A stretch of DNA of 64,000 bases from Massilia sp. METH4 (GTDB taxonomy: Bacteria > Pseudomonadota > Gammaproteobacteria > Burkholderiales > Burkholderiaceae_D). The notes under the pieces were generated by a model. The model ran no database searches. It saw only the letters and a program-made list of their open reading frames with translations, and was not told the DNA's origin. Of the stretch, positions 19,652-27,817 are shown one piece after another (position 1 is the first letter of the stretch; each line of letters starts with the position of its first letter). The DNA lies in NCBI RefSeq assembly GCF_037094685.1, contig NZ_CP146614.1, positions 3,162,001 to 3,226,000 on the forward strand, read 5' to 3'. Both the position numbers and the translations under genes were made by a program.

Positions 19652-20514
19652 TGTGCAGCCTCCGGGTGGAACAGCGAATTGGCGGACAGGTCGAAGCCGT
19701 GCGAGAACTGCATGGAGGCGACCTGGCTCGGCACGGGCTCCGGGGCCACGGTCACGACCTTCACGCCGGATTGCTCGAGCAGCTGCACGGCGGAGTCGGA
19801 CGCATAGGTATCCGTGATCACGCAGGACACGCGATCCAGGCCGCACAGGATCAGGCCGGCTTTCTTGGCAAACTTGGAGCTGTCCGCCAGCACGATCAAT
19901 TCCTCGGCCTGGCCGATCAGGCGCTTCTCGGCCTGGATCAGCAGCGGGTCCGCTTCCATCAGGCCCAGCAGCGACAGGCCGTACACGCTCATGAACATCT
20001 TGGCCGCGTAATGGTGCTGGGTGATGTCGTTGTCGAACGGCGAAAGGATCACGTTCTGCTCACGGTACACCTTGCCGCCCGGGAGGATCACTTCGTTTTC
20101 CGACGACAGCAGCAGGCGCTCGGCCATCAGGAAAGAGTTGGTGAGGATCTTCAGGTGCTTGTCGACCAGAAAGTCCGCCATCATGAACGTGGTGGTGCCA
20201 CCGTTGATGACGATCGTTTCGCCCTCCTCGCACATGCCGGCCGCATGGCGGGCAATCGCGCGCTTGCGGTCCGCGAAGCACTGGATGTTGTGCTCGAAGG
20301 TTTCGCTGGTGAGGGTGAGGTTGCGCTTTTTCTGGGCCAGGTTGGCCGCGCCGCCGCGGGTGCGCGTGAGCAGGTTGCGCGCGGCCAGCCAGCTGATGTC
20401 GCGCCGCACCGTGGCGGGGGAAGCGCTCAGCCATTCGACCAGTTGAGGGACGCTCGCGGTCTGGTGCTCGGCGAGCAGTTTGAGCAAACGTTTACGGCGC
20501 TTGTGATTCACCAT
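19648..20514 (-). CDS. rhaR: DeoR-family transcriptional regulator RhaR
   Basis: This is a sugar-responsive repressor of 288 residues. The N-terminal DeoR helix-turn-helix (residues 1-57) contains RRKRLLKLLAEH and SASPATVRRDISWL, followed by TRTRGGA. The C-terminal DeoRC sensor domain has the phosphosugar-binding pattern INGGTTTFMMADFL and later VLADSSKFAKKAG. A Shine-Dalgarno AAGGAG precedes the ATG. It is the first gene of the leftward operon and diverges from rhaD across a region that holds two similar palindromes, so it probably controls both directions, relieved by a rhamnose metabolite. Confidence 0.88.
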   Translation of the reverse strand: MVNHKRRKRLLKLLAEHQTASVPQLVEWLSASPATVRRDISWLAARNLLTRTRGGAANLAQKKRNLTLTSETFEHNIQCFADRKRAIARHAAGMCEEGETIVINGGTTTFMMADFLVDKHLKILTNSFLMAERLLLSSENEVILPGGKVYREQNVILSPFDNDITQHHYAAKMFMSVYGLSLLGLMEADPLLIQAEKRLIGQAEELIVLADSSKFAKKAGLILCGLDRVSCVITDTYASDSAVQLLEQSGVKVVTVAPEPVPSQVASMQFSHGFDLSANSLFHPEAAH

Positions 20515-20620
20515 GTTTCCGTCTCCTTGTCGTGATCCTACTGCGCGGCGGATGCCGTGCGTGGTCTATTTATTAATGGCAAGGCTAACCCTTAAGAAAG
20601 CCTTAGGTCAATCACCCTGT

Positions 20621-20636
20621 AATCATATGTGTGATT
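20621..20636. promoter_or_regulatory. Candidate RhaR operator 1 (AATCA-N6-TGATT)
   Basis: The perfect half-sites AATCA and TGATT flank TATGTG. This site lies about 107 bases upstream of the rhaR start and 216 upstream of rhaD. Site 2 lies five helical turns away. The match to 8208-8223 includes both half-sites and the spacing. Confidence 0.5.
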
Positions 20637-20671
20637 TTTTCCAAATTTGCTTGTCACGTTTTGCTCAAACC

Positions 20672-20687
20672 GATCAACCATATGATT
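20672..20687. promoter_or_regulatory. Candidate RhaR operator 2 (GATCA-N6-TGATT)
   Basis: The inner palindrome is ATCA-ACCATA-TGAT; the outermost left base differs from site 1. The centre-to-centre distance from site 1 is 51 bases, close to five turns of B-DNA, which would suit looping or cooperative binding on one face. Confidence 0.45.
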
Positions 20688-20851
20688 AATTCATTCTTGG
20701 TCACGATGTTGATCGCTTGTGCATTGACACCCCTGGGGCCCCTGATTTCTACTGACTCCCGCTTGTTCCGCCGGCTTGATCACGCGAACCGCGAAACGAT
20801 CACGGCCCGGGCGCGGGACAAAACCGAATGCAAATCAACGATGGAGACCAC

Positions 20852-22951
20852 ATGAACCAACCGAAGCAGAAACAGCCCATCACGTCGCTGTGGGATGACG
20901 CGAAGGCCGCAACGATGAGCGAACCGGAGCTGCTGCTGTACCGCTCCAATTTGCTGGGCTCGGACCTGCGCATCACCAACTTCGGCGGCGGCAACACGTC
21001 CGCCAAAGTGATGATGGAAGACCCGCTGACGGGTCAAGAGGTCGAAGTACTGTGGGTGAAGGGCTCGGGCGGCGACCTGGGCAGCATCAAGCTGGACGGC
21101 TTCTCGACGCTGTACCTGGACAAGCTGCACGCCCTGAAGAACCGCTACCGCGGCCTGGAGCACGAAGACGAGATGGTGGGCTATTTGCCGCACTGCACGT
21201 TCAACCTGAACCCGCGCGCCGCCTCAATCGACACGCCGCTGCACGCCTACATCAACAAGAAGCATGTGGACCACATGCACCCGGATTCGGTGATCGCCAT
21301 CGCCGCCACCGCCAACAGCCGCGCGCTGACGGAAAAGATCTTCGAGGGCGTGCTGGGCTGGCTGCCCTGGAAGCGCCCCGGCTTCGACCTGGGCCTGGAC
21401 CTGGAAAAGCTGTCGACCGAGCAGCCGCACCTGAAGGGCATCATCCTGGAAGGCCACGGCCTGTTCACGTGGGGCGACACGGCCAAGGAAGCGTATGAAA
21501 CCACGCTGGCGATCATCAAGCGCGCCGAGGAATGGCTGGAAGCGAACATCGCCCAGCCGGTGTTCGGCGGCCAGAAGTACCAGCCATTGCCGGCCGCCGA
21601 GCGCGCCGCCTTCGCCGCCAAACTGATGCCTCTGCTGCGCGGCAAGATCAGCAAGACCGAATACAAGCTGGGCCACTTCGAGGATTCCGACACGATCCTG
21701 GAATTCGTCAACTCGCAGGACCTGGAACCGCTGGCCGCGCTGGGCACGTCCTGCCCCGACCACTTCCTGCGCACGAAGATCCGTCCGTTCGTCGTCGACT
21801 TCGACCCGACCAGGCCCGACTTCGACGCCGTGGCCGCCGGCCTGGACGCCGCCCTGGAAGCCTACCGCGCCGACTACACGGCCTACTACAACCGCTGCAA
21901 GCGCGACAATTCGCCGGCAGTGCGTGACGCCAACCCGATCATCTACCTGATCCCGGGGGTGGGCATGCTGTCGTTCGCGAAGGACAAGGCGACCGCCCGT
22001 ATCGCCGGCGAGTTCTACGTCAACGCGATCAACGTGATGCGCGGTGCGAACGGCGTCGACAAGTACGTGGGCCTGCCGGAACAGGAAGCGTTCGACATCG
22101 AATACTGGCTGCTCGAAGAAGCCAAGCTGCAGCGCATGCCCAAGCCGAAGTCGCTGGCCGGCCGCATCGCTGTCGTCACCGGCGGCGCCGGCGGTATCGG
22201 CCAGGCGGTGGCGAAGCAGCTGCTGTCCGAAGGCGCCTGCGTGCTGCTGACCGACATCGACGGCGGCGCCCTCGAGGAGGCGAAAAGCTCCCTGGCAAAG
22301 GTGGCCGGCAAGGACAACGTGGCCACGATCACGGGCAACATCACCAGCGAAGAGCAAGTGGAAGCCGTGTTCGCGGAATCGGCGCTGCGCTTCGGCGGCG
22401 TGGACCTGTTGATCTCCAACGCCGGCATCGCTTCCTCGGCACCGCTGGAAGACACCACGCTGGAAGTGTGGGACCGCAACCAGGACATCCTGGTTAAGGG
22501 CTACTTCCTGGCCAGCCGCGCCGCCTTCCGCATGATGAAGACGCAGCAGCTGGGCGGTTCGATGGTGTTCGTCGCCTCGAAGAACGGCCTGGTTGCCTCG
22601 GCCGGCGCATCGGCCTACTGCACCGCGAAAGCCGCCGAGATCCACCTGGCGCGCTGCGTGGCGCTGGAAGGCGCGCCGCACGGCATCCGCGTCAACGTGG
22701 TCAACCCCGACGCCGTCATCCGCGGTTCGAAGATCTGGGATGGCAAGTGGAAGCAGGAACGCGCCGCATCGAACAAGATCGAGGCGGACGACGTGGAAGC
22801 GTTCTACCGCGACCGCAGCATGCTGAAGCGCTCGGTGCTCCCGGAAGATATCGCCGAAGCCGTGTACTTCCTGTCCAGCGACAAGGCCGCGAAGAGCACC
22901 GGCAACGTGCTGAACGTGGATGCCGGCAACGCCGGTGCGTTCACCCGCTGA
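20852..22951 (+). CDS. rhaD: Bifunctional rhamnulose-1-phosphate aldolase/short-chain dehydrogenase
   Basis: This is a 699-residue fusion enzyme. The N-terminal class II aldolase part (about residues 1-400) has FGGGNTSAK and the zinc-ligand region KKHVDHMHPDS; it splits rhamnulose-1-phosphate into dihydroxyacetone phosphate and L-lactaldehyde. The C-terminal SDR part (about 435-690) has VVTGGAGGIGQA for NAD binding, ISNAGIA and the catalytic YCTAK; it oxidises lactaldehyde to lactate. The ATG at 20852 is preferred because GGAG lies five bases upstream; an ATG at 20828 has no such site. It diverges from rhaR and is followed by rhaI. Confidence 0.92.
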   Translation: MNQPKQKQPITSLWDDAKAATMSEPELLLYRSNLLGSDLRITNFGGGNTSAKVMMEDPLTGQEVEVLWVKGSGGDLGSIKLDGFSTLYLDKLHALKNRYRGLEHEDEMVGYLPHCTFNLNPRAASIDTPLHAYINKKHVDHMHPDSVIAIAATANSRALTEKIFEGVLGWLPWKRPGFDLGLDLEKLSTEQPHLKGIILEGHGLFTWGDTAKEAYETTLAIIKRAEEWLEANIAQPVFGGQKYQPLPAAERAAFAAKLMPLLRGKISKTEYKLGHFEDSDTILEFVNSQDLEPLAALGTSCPDHFLRTKIRPFVVDFDPTRPDFDAVAAGLDAALEAYRADYTAYYNRCKRDNSPAVRDANPIIYLIPGVGMLSFAKDKATARIAGEFYVNAINVMRGANGVDKYVGLPEQEAFDIEYWLLEEAKLQRMPKPKSLAGRIAVVTGGAGGIGQAVAKQLLSEGACVLLTDIDGGALEEAKSSLAKVAGKDNVATITGNITSEEQVEAVFAESALRFGGVDLLISNAGIASSAPLEDTTLEVWDRNQDILVKGYFLASRAAFRMMKTQQLGGSMVFVASKNGLVASAGASAYCTAKAAEIHLARCVALEGAPHGIRVNVVNPDAVIRGSKIWDGKWKQERAASNKIEADDVEAFYRDRSMLKRSVLPEDIAEAVYFLSSDKAAKSTGNVLNVDAGNAGAFTR

Positions 22952-22974
22952 TCACCGCTTAGAATAAAGACAAT

Positions 22975-22998
22975 CCCGCCGCGCTCGCACGCGGCGGG
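22975..22998 (+). other. Intercistronic hairpin between rhaD and rhaI
   Basis: A perfect 9-bp stem, CCCGCCGCG pairing with CGCGGCGGG, has a six-base loop. It starts 24 bases after the rhaD stop, with no T-run. It may stabilise the rhaD message or act as a weak attenuator. Confidence 0.6.
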
Positions 22999-23017
22999 CG
23001 CATTGAAGGAGACGAAC

Positions 23018-24334
23018 ATGACTGACATTAAAAACCCGGTGATCGACATTAACCTGGTCGCCGAACACAACGCGCAGCAACAGGCCGACCTGCAGGCCGA
23101 CTACGAGGCGCTGGGCGGCATGCTGGGGCGCCGCGGCGTGGACACAGAACAGCTGACGGCGCTGGCCGGCACCTTCGCGGTTGCGGTACCCAGCTGGGGC
23201 GCGGGCACGGGCGGTACGCGCTTCGCCCGTTTCCCGGGCCGTGGCGAGCCGCGCAATGTGTTCGAGAAGATGGAAGACTGCGCGGTGATCAACCAGCTCA
23301 CGCGCGCCACGCCTGCCGTGTCGCTGCACTTCCCGTGGGACCGCACCGACGATCCGGCAGCGCTGAAGGAACTGGCCGACGGCTACGGCCTGGGTTTCGA
23401 CGCCGTGAACTCGAACACCTTCCAGGACCAGCAGGGCCAGGAACAGACGTACAAATTTGGCAGCCTCACGGCGCAGTCGGGCGCCGTGCGCGCGCAAGCC
23501 GTGCAGCACAATATCGACTGCATCGAACTGGGCCGGAAGCTGGGCTCGAAGGCGCTGACCGTGTGGGTGGGCGACGGCGCCAACTTCCCCGGCCAGCACA
23601 ACCTGCGCGGTTCGCTGGAACGCTACCTGGACAGCATGCGCGACATCTACGCCGCGCTGCCGGCGGACTGGAACGTGTTCATCGAACATAAACTGTTCGA
23701 GCCGGCGTTCTACGCCACCACGATCGCCGACTGGGGCACCAGCTTCGCCTGCGCCCAGGAACTGGGCCCGAAGGCGAAATGCCTGGTCGACCTGGGCCAC
23801 CATGCTCCGAACACGAATATCGAGATGATCGTGGCGCGCCTGGCGCAGTTCGGCAAGCTGGGCGGCTTCCACTTCAACGACAGCAAGTACGGCGACGACG
23901 ACCTGGATTCCGGCTCGATCAACCCGTTCCAGCTGTTCCTCGTGTTTAACGAGCTGGCCGACGCCGCGCAACGCAGCGCGAGCAACGGCGACAACTTCTC
24001 GCCGGCCTACATGCTGGACCAGTCGCACAATGTGACGGACCCGATCGAGAGCCTGATGTCCTCCGCCGTGGAAGTGCAGCGCGCCTTCGTGCAAGCGGCG
24101 CTGGTGGACCGCAACGCGCTGCGCGCGTTCCAGGAATCGAACGACGTGTTGAATGCCGCGCAAACGCTGAAGAAGGCTTACCGCACCGACGTGTCGCCGA
24201 TCCTGGCCATGGCCCGCGTGCGCGCCGGCGGCGCGGCCGACCCCGTGGCCGCCTACCGTTCGTCCGGCTACCGCGACGGCGCCGCCGAGCGGCGCCCTGC
24301 CAAGGCTGGCGCGAGCAGCAGCGGGATCGTTTGA
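23018..24334 (+). CDS. rhaI: L-rhamnose isomerase, RhaI family (TIM barrel)
   Basis: This 438-residue cytosolic enzyme belongs to the xylose-isomerase-like TIM-barrel group used for L-rhamnose catabolism (Rhizobium/Pseudomonas type), converting rhamnose to rhamnulose. Visible family features are FIEHKLFEPAFYAT, DLGHHAPNTNIE and the metal-site region GGFHFNDSKYGDDDLD. The ATG at 23018 has a perfect GAAGGAG six bases upstream. It lies 66 bases behind rhaD with a hairpin between, so it is probably co-transcribed. The C-terminal 25 residues are low-complexity Ala/Arg-rich. Confidence 0.92.
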   Translation: MTDIKNPVIDINLVAEHNAQQQADLQADYEALGGMLGRRGVDTEQLTALAGTFAVAVPSWGAGTGGTRFARFPGRGEPRNVFEKMEDCAVINQLTRATPAVSLHFPWDRTDDPAALKELADGYGLGFDAVNSNTFQDQQGQEQTYKFGSLTAQSGAVRAQAVQHNIDCIELGRKLGSKALTVWVGDGANFPGQHNLRGSLERYLDSMRDIYAALPADWNVFIEHKLFEPAFYATTIADWGTSFACAQELGPKAKCLVDLGHHAPNTNIEMIVARLAQFGKLGGFHFNDSKYGDDDLDSGSINPFQLFLVFNELADAAQRSASNGDNFSPAYMLDQSHNVTDPIESLMSSAVEVQRAFVQAALVDRNALRAFQESNDVLNAAQTLKKAYRTDVSPILAMARVRAGGAADPVAAYRSSGYRDGAAERRPAKAGASSSGIV

Positions 24335-24406
24335 TCCTTGTCGGCAAGCCTGCCCGCTTCGCGGGCGGGCCTTGGCACGTCCGTAGCAGCACCCCGAGGT
24401 CGCATC

Positions 24407-24535
24407 GGTGTCAGACACCATTTCCCCGTGGGGAAATGGTGTCTGACACCGGTTTTCCTGGAGCCCTGTTGCGAGCGCATGAGAAAACCGGTGTCAGACA
24501 CCTTTTTCCGGTACCGGAAAAAGGTGTCTGACACC
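24407..24535. repeat. Composite palindromic repeat, family A (two hairpins)
   Basis: Hairpin 1 (24407-24450) has a perfect 20-bp stem starting GGTGTCAGACACC. Hairpin 2 (24490-24535) has a perfect stem of about 22 bp with centre GGTACC. The 39-base spacer starts GGTTTTC and ends GAAAACC, so the whole unit is palindromic at two levels. It sits between rhaI and the GH28 gene. Confidence 0.9.
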
Positions 24536-24572
24536 AGGCTGGCTGCACCTATAAAAACACAGGAGGAGACCC

Positions 24573-26006
24573 ATGACCAGATGGCTACGCGCGCTCGCAG
24601 CACTCATGCTGTCAGCCGCGTTCAGCATCACCCACGCCGCCGATTTCAGCGTCGCGAAATACGGCGCCAAAGCCGACGGCAAGACCCTGAACACCAGGGC
24701 CATCCAGGCCGCGATCGACGCCGCGGCCAAGAACGGCGGCACCGTCACATTCCCCGCGGGTACCTATCTCACCGGCTCGATCTTCGTGAAGAGCGGCGTC
24801 ACGCTGAGGGTCGACAAGGGCGTCACCCTGCTGGGTTCGCAAAACATCAAGGACTATCCAGTCCTGCCCACGCGCATTGCCGGCATCGAGATGAAATGGC
24901 CGGCCGCGCTGGTCAACGTCTATCGACAAAACAACGCGAAGATCGAAGGCGAGGGTACCATCGACGGCGACGGCAAGGTGTTCTGGGACAGCTACTGGAC
25001 CCTTCGCAAGCAGTACGAGCCGCGCGGCCTGCGCTGGGCCTCGGACTACGACGCGCAGCGCCCGCGCCTGATCCAGGTGTTCGACTCGAAGGGCGTAAAG
25101 CTGGGCGGCGGCCTGCTGCTCAAGCGCGCCGGTTTCTGGACCGTGCACATCTGCTATTCGGAAGGCGTGACCATCGACGGCGTCATCATCCGCAACAACC
25201 AGGATGGCCTCGGCCCGTCCACGGACGGCATCGACATCGATTCCTCGCGCAAGATCCTCGTGCAGAACGCCGACATCGACGTCAACGACGATGCGCTGTG
25301 CATGAAGGCCGGCCGCGATTCCGACGGCCTGCGGGTTGCACGGCGCACGGAAGACGTGGTGGTGCGCGACTCGATCGTCCGTTCCGGCGCGGCCGGCTTC
25401 ACGTTCGGCAGCGAGACCTCGGGCGGCTTCCGCAATATCGAGGCCTACAACATCACGGTGCTCGACAAGGTGCCGGTCGGGATCCTGTTCAAGTCGGCGC
25501 ACACGCGCGGCGGCTACGGCGAAGACATCCGCCTGCACGACTTCACGATGAAGGGCACGCCGGTGGTGCTGCGCGTGACGATGAACTGGAACCCCAGCTA
25601 CAGCTACGCGAAGATCCCGGACGACGCGAAGGACGTTCCGCCGTACTGGAAGGTGCTGGCCACGCCGGTGCCGAAGGAGCAGGGGATGGCCCAGCTGCGC
25701 GACGTGCAGATCTGGAACATCAAGGCCACGGGCGCAAAGACGGCGTTCGAGGTGGACAGCTACAAGCAAAAGCCGGCCATGCGCTTCACGCTGAAGAACC
25801 TCGACATCGAGGCCCAGCAGGGCGGCCATATCCACGACGTGGCCGACTGGACCTTCGCGGACGTGAAGCTGGCGCTGGGCAAGCCGGTCGAGATGGAAGA
25901 CGGCGGCGCGGTGCGCGGCCTTCCGCAAGGCAGTTTCGTCGTGCAGCCCCGCCCCGTGAAGGAAGACCCCTCCAAGAAGAGCTTTGAAGAACAGGACAAA
26001 TCATGA
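24573..26006 (+). CDS. Secreted GH28-family glycosidase (polygalacturonase/rhamnogalacturonan hydrolase-like)
   Basis: This is a 477-residue exported right-handed beta-helix protein. The signal peptide ends at ITHAADFS and the pectate-lyase-like start is VAKYGAKADGKTLNTRAIQAAID. GH28 motifs follow: STDGIDIDSS in place of NTDGxD, VNDDALCMKAG with the catalytic Asp pair, and GAAGFTFGSETSGG where family members normally carry GHG. GILFKS replaces the canonical RIK. The His is absent, so substrate or mechanism may differ from ordinary polygalacturonases. The gene overlaps the GH105 gene by four bases, and context points to RG-I. The TIM-barrel enzymes of rhamnose breakdown are encoded directly upstream. 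Confidence 0.85.
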   Translation: MTRWLRALAALMLSAAFSITHAADFSVAKYGAKADGKTLNTRAIQAAIDAAAKNGGTVTFPAGTYLTGSIFVKSGVTLRVDKGVTLLGSQNIKDYPVLPTRIAGIEMKWPAALVNVYRQNNAKIEGEGTIDGDGKVFWDSYWTLRKQYEPRGLRWASDYDAQRPRLIQVFDSKGVKLGGGLLLKRAGFWTVHICYSEGVTIDGVIIRNNQDGLGPSTDGIDIDSSRKILVQNADIDVNDDALCMKAGRDSDGLRVARRTEDVVVRDSIVRSGAAGFTFGSETSGGFRNIEAYNITVLDKVPVGILFKSAHTRGGYGEDIRLHDFTMKGTPVVLRVTMNWNPSYSYAKIPDDAKDVPPYWKVLATPVPKEQGMAQLRDVQIWNIKATGAKTAFEVDSYKQKPAMRFTLKNLDIEAQQGGHIHDVADWTFADVKLALGKPVEMEDGGAVRGLPQGSFVVQPRPVKEDPSKKSFEEQDKS

Positions 26007-27229
26007 AACATCGCATGACACCACGCTTCAAGACCCTCGCCGTTGCGGTTTTCGCCCTGTGCGCCGCCACCACGCTGCATGCGCAGGAAGCCAAGTACGA
26101 CTACCCGCAGCCGACTCCGGCAATGCAGGCGATCATCGACAAGGATATCCGCCGCAAGTTCGGCGACGCGCCCGAGGATGCGGGCCCGCTCGCCACCGAC
26201 CTGTCGCCGGCCATCACGAAAAAGGACATCGACAAGGTGCTGCGCAAGGTGGCCGACTGGCAGCTGCGCCGCACGATGGAATACACCGACCAGATCTGGA
26301 CCGCGAGCGTGGCCTATGCCGGCTTCATGGATGCGTCGAAGGCCACCGGCGATCCGAAGTACCGCAACGCGATGCAGAAGCTTGGCAAGGAATTCGACTG
26401 GACGCTGCGCGCCGGCCAGTACCCGAATGCGGACGACATCAGCATCGGCCAGATGTACCTGGAGCTGTACCTGCAGGAGCCGAGCCCGGAAAAGATCGCC
26501 GTGCTGAAAAAGTACCTGGACGTGCTGATCGACCTCGACACGCTGCGCCCCGGCGACCCGCGGCTGCCGTGGTGGTGGTGCGATGCGCTGTTCATGGCGC
26601 CGCCCGTGTGGCTGAAGATGGCGCAGGCCACCGGCGAGCAGAAATACGCCGACTACGTGCACGAGCAGTGGAAGAAGACCTACGACCTGCTGTACGACAA
26701 GGAAGAACACCTGTTCGCGCGCGACACGTCCTACCAGGCGCCGGACAAGCGCGAGCCGAACGGCAAGAAGATCTTCTGGTCGCGCGGCGAGGGCTGGGTG
26801 ATGGCCGGCCTGGCCAAGGTGCTGGAGCTGACGCCGAAAAACGATCCGAACCGGCCGTTCTACGTGCAGCAGCTGCGCGAGATGTCGGCCAAACTGGCGT
26901 CGATCCAGGACGAGAACGGCGAATGGCATGCCGGCCTGCTCGATCCGAAGACGTGGCCGCTGGCCGAAACGTCGGGCGCGGCGATGTTCATCCATGGCAT
27001 GGCCTATGGCGTGAACAACGGCTACCTGGACGAGAAAACGTATCGGCCGGTGATCGAAAAGGCGTGGAAGGCGCTGGTCACGAAGCATATCTACGCGGAT
27101 GGCCGCCTGGGCGGCATCCAGCAGACGGGTGCCGAGCCGGCATACTACCGGCCGTCGTCGAGCTATAACTATGGTGTCGGCGGCTTCATGCAGGCCGCCG
27201 CGGAACTGAAGAAGATGGCGATCCAATGA
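26003..27229 (+). CDS. GH105 unsaturated rhamnogalacturonyl hydrolase (YteR-like), exported
   Basis: This is a 408-residue (alpha/alpha)6-barrel hydrolase with a signal peptide ending at TLHAQ. Family motifs are PWWWCDALFMAPP, carrying the expected catalytic Asp, FWSRGEGWVMAGL, and GRLGGIQQTGAEP near the end. GH105 enzymes hydrate the unsaturated galacturonate left by lyases and release it from rhamnose. The start ATGA overlaps the GH28 stop, and the next gene overlaps this one the same way, so GH28-GH105-rhaM are translationally coupled. The product would be rhamnose, the substrate of the nearby catabolic genes. Confidence 0.92.
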   Translation: MKHRMTPRFKTLAVAVFALCAATTLHAQEAKYDYPQPTPAMQAIIDKDIRRKFGDAPEDAGPLATDLSPAITKKDIDKVLRKVADWQLRRTMEYTDQIWTASVAYAGFMDASKATGDPKYRNAMQKLGKEFDWTLRAGQYPNADDISIGQMYLELYLQEPSPEKIAVLKKYLDVLIDLDTLRPGDPRLPWWWCDALFMAPPVWLKMAQATGEQKYADYVHEQWKKTYDLLYDKEEHLFARDTSYQAPDKREPNGKKIFWSRGEGWVMAGLAKVLELTPKNDPNRPFYVQQLREMSAKLASIQDENGEWHAGLLDPKTWPLAETSGAAMFIHGMAYGVNNGYLDEKTYRPVIEKAWKALVTKHIYADGRLGGIQQTGAEPAYYRPSSSYNYGVGGFMQAAAELKKMAIQ

Positions 27230-27570
27230 GCTACACAACGAAGGCATTCAAGATGCAGCTGAAACCCGGCGTGGTGGAGGAGTACAGGCGCCGACACGAC
27301 GAGCTGTGGCCCGACCTCGCCGAGGCGCTCGACAACGCGGGCATCTTCGATTACTCGATTTTCCTGGACGAGGACACCTTGTCGCTGTTCGCCGTGCTGA
27401 AGGTACGCGACGGCGCGCCGATCGGCGAGCTGCCGGGGCAGCCGGTCATGAAGCGGTGGTGGGACTACATGGCGCCGCTGATGGAGGTGGACCCGGCGGG
27501 TGAGCCCAACACGCGCCCGAAGGAGCGGGCGCTGCCTCGGATGTTTCATTTCCCGGGCCGCGAGGCTTGA
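27226..27570 (+). CDS. rhaM: L-rhamnose mutarotase RhaM
   Basis: This 114-residue cytosolic enzyme (RhaM/RhaU family) interconverts alpha and beta L-rhamnose. It has the family pattern: KMQLKPGVVEEYRRRHDELWP with the active-site His, FDYSIFLDEDTLSLFAVLKV, and MAPLMEVDPAGEPNT near the C-terminus. The ATG overlaps the GH105 stop. In Rhizobium rhaU lies inside the transporter-kinase operon; here it is coupled to the extracellular and periplasmic depolymerases instead. Confidence 0.95.
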   Translation: MSYTTKAFKMQLKPGVVEEYRRRHDELWPDLAEALDNAGIFDYSIFLDEDTLSLFAVLKVRDGAPIGELPGQPVMKRWWDYMAPLMEVDPAGEPNTRPKERALPRMFHFPGREA

Positions 27571-27617
27571 TGTAGCCCGCGGCGACACCGATGCTTCATC
27601 CTCCATGGGCGTCCGCT

Positions 27618-27750
27618 GGTGTCGGACACTTTTCCCGGGTGCGTTTCCCGGAAAAAGTGTGCGACACCGGTTTTCCTTGGCGCTTGCCAATGCCTCATGA
27701 GAAAACCGGTGTCCCACACCATTTTCCAAAGGAAAATGATGTCGGACACC
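27618..27750. repeat. Composite palindromic repeat, family A (two imperfect hairpins)
   Basis: Arms GGTGTCGGACACTTTTCCC (27618 onward) and GTGTGCGACACC (ending 27668) form hairpin 1. A spacer GGTTTTC...GAAAACC follows, then hairpin 2 (27708-27750) with loop AAA. Several mismatches show it is more decayed than the copy at 24407. It lies between the rhaM 3' end and the convergent regulator gene. Confidence 0.8.
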
Positions 27751-27817
27751 GATGCTTCATCCGCCGCCGGCTCCCGCTTGCCGCGCCACCATTCGCGCGG
27801 CCCGCACACCGCCAGGC

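Larger units (their letters stand above)
20515..20851. other. rhaR/rhaD divergent promoter region
   Basis: This AT-richer stretch of 337 bases separates the two halves of the rhamnose regulon and contains no gene. It carries two ATCA-N6-TGAT palindromes whose centres are 51 bases apart. A TTGACA at 20724-20729 could be a -35 box for rhaD, but the base run 17 later (TTCTAC) is a poor -10. The Shine-Dalgarno GGAG lies just before the rhaD ATG. Confidence 0.6.

Noticed and set aside
19652..19846. An upstream extension of rhaS to an ATG at 19846
   Set aside because: Those residues are basic, low-complexity shadow of rhaR; the lipobox directly follows the TTG start.
20631..20855. A short gene in the rhaR/rhaD intergenic region
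   Set aside because: The frame has no ribosome binding site, covers the operators and overlaps the start of rhaD.
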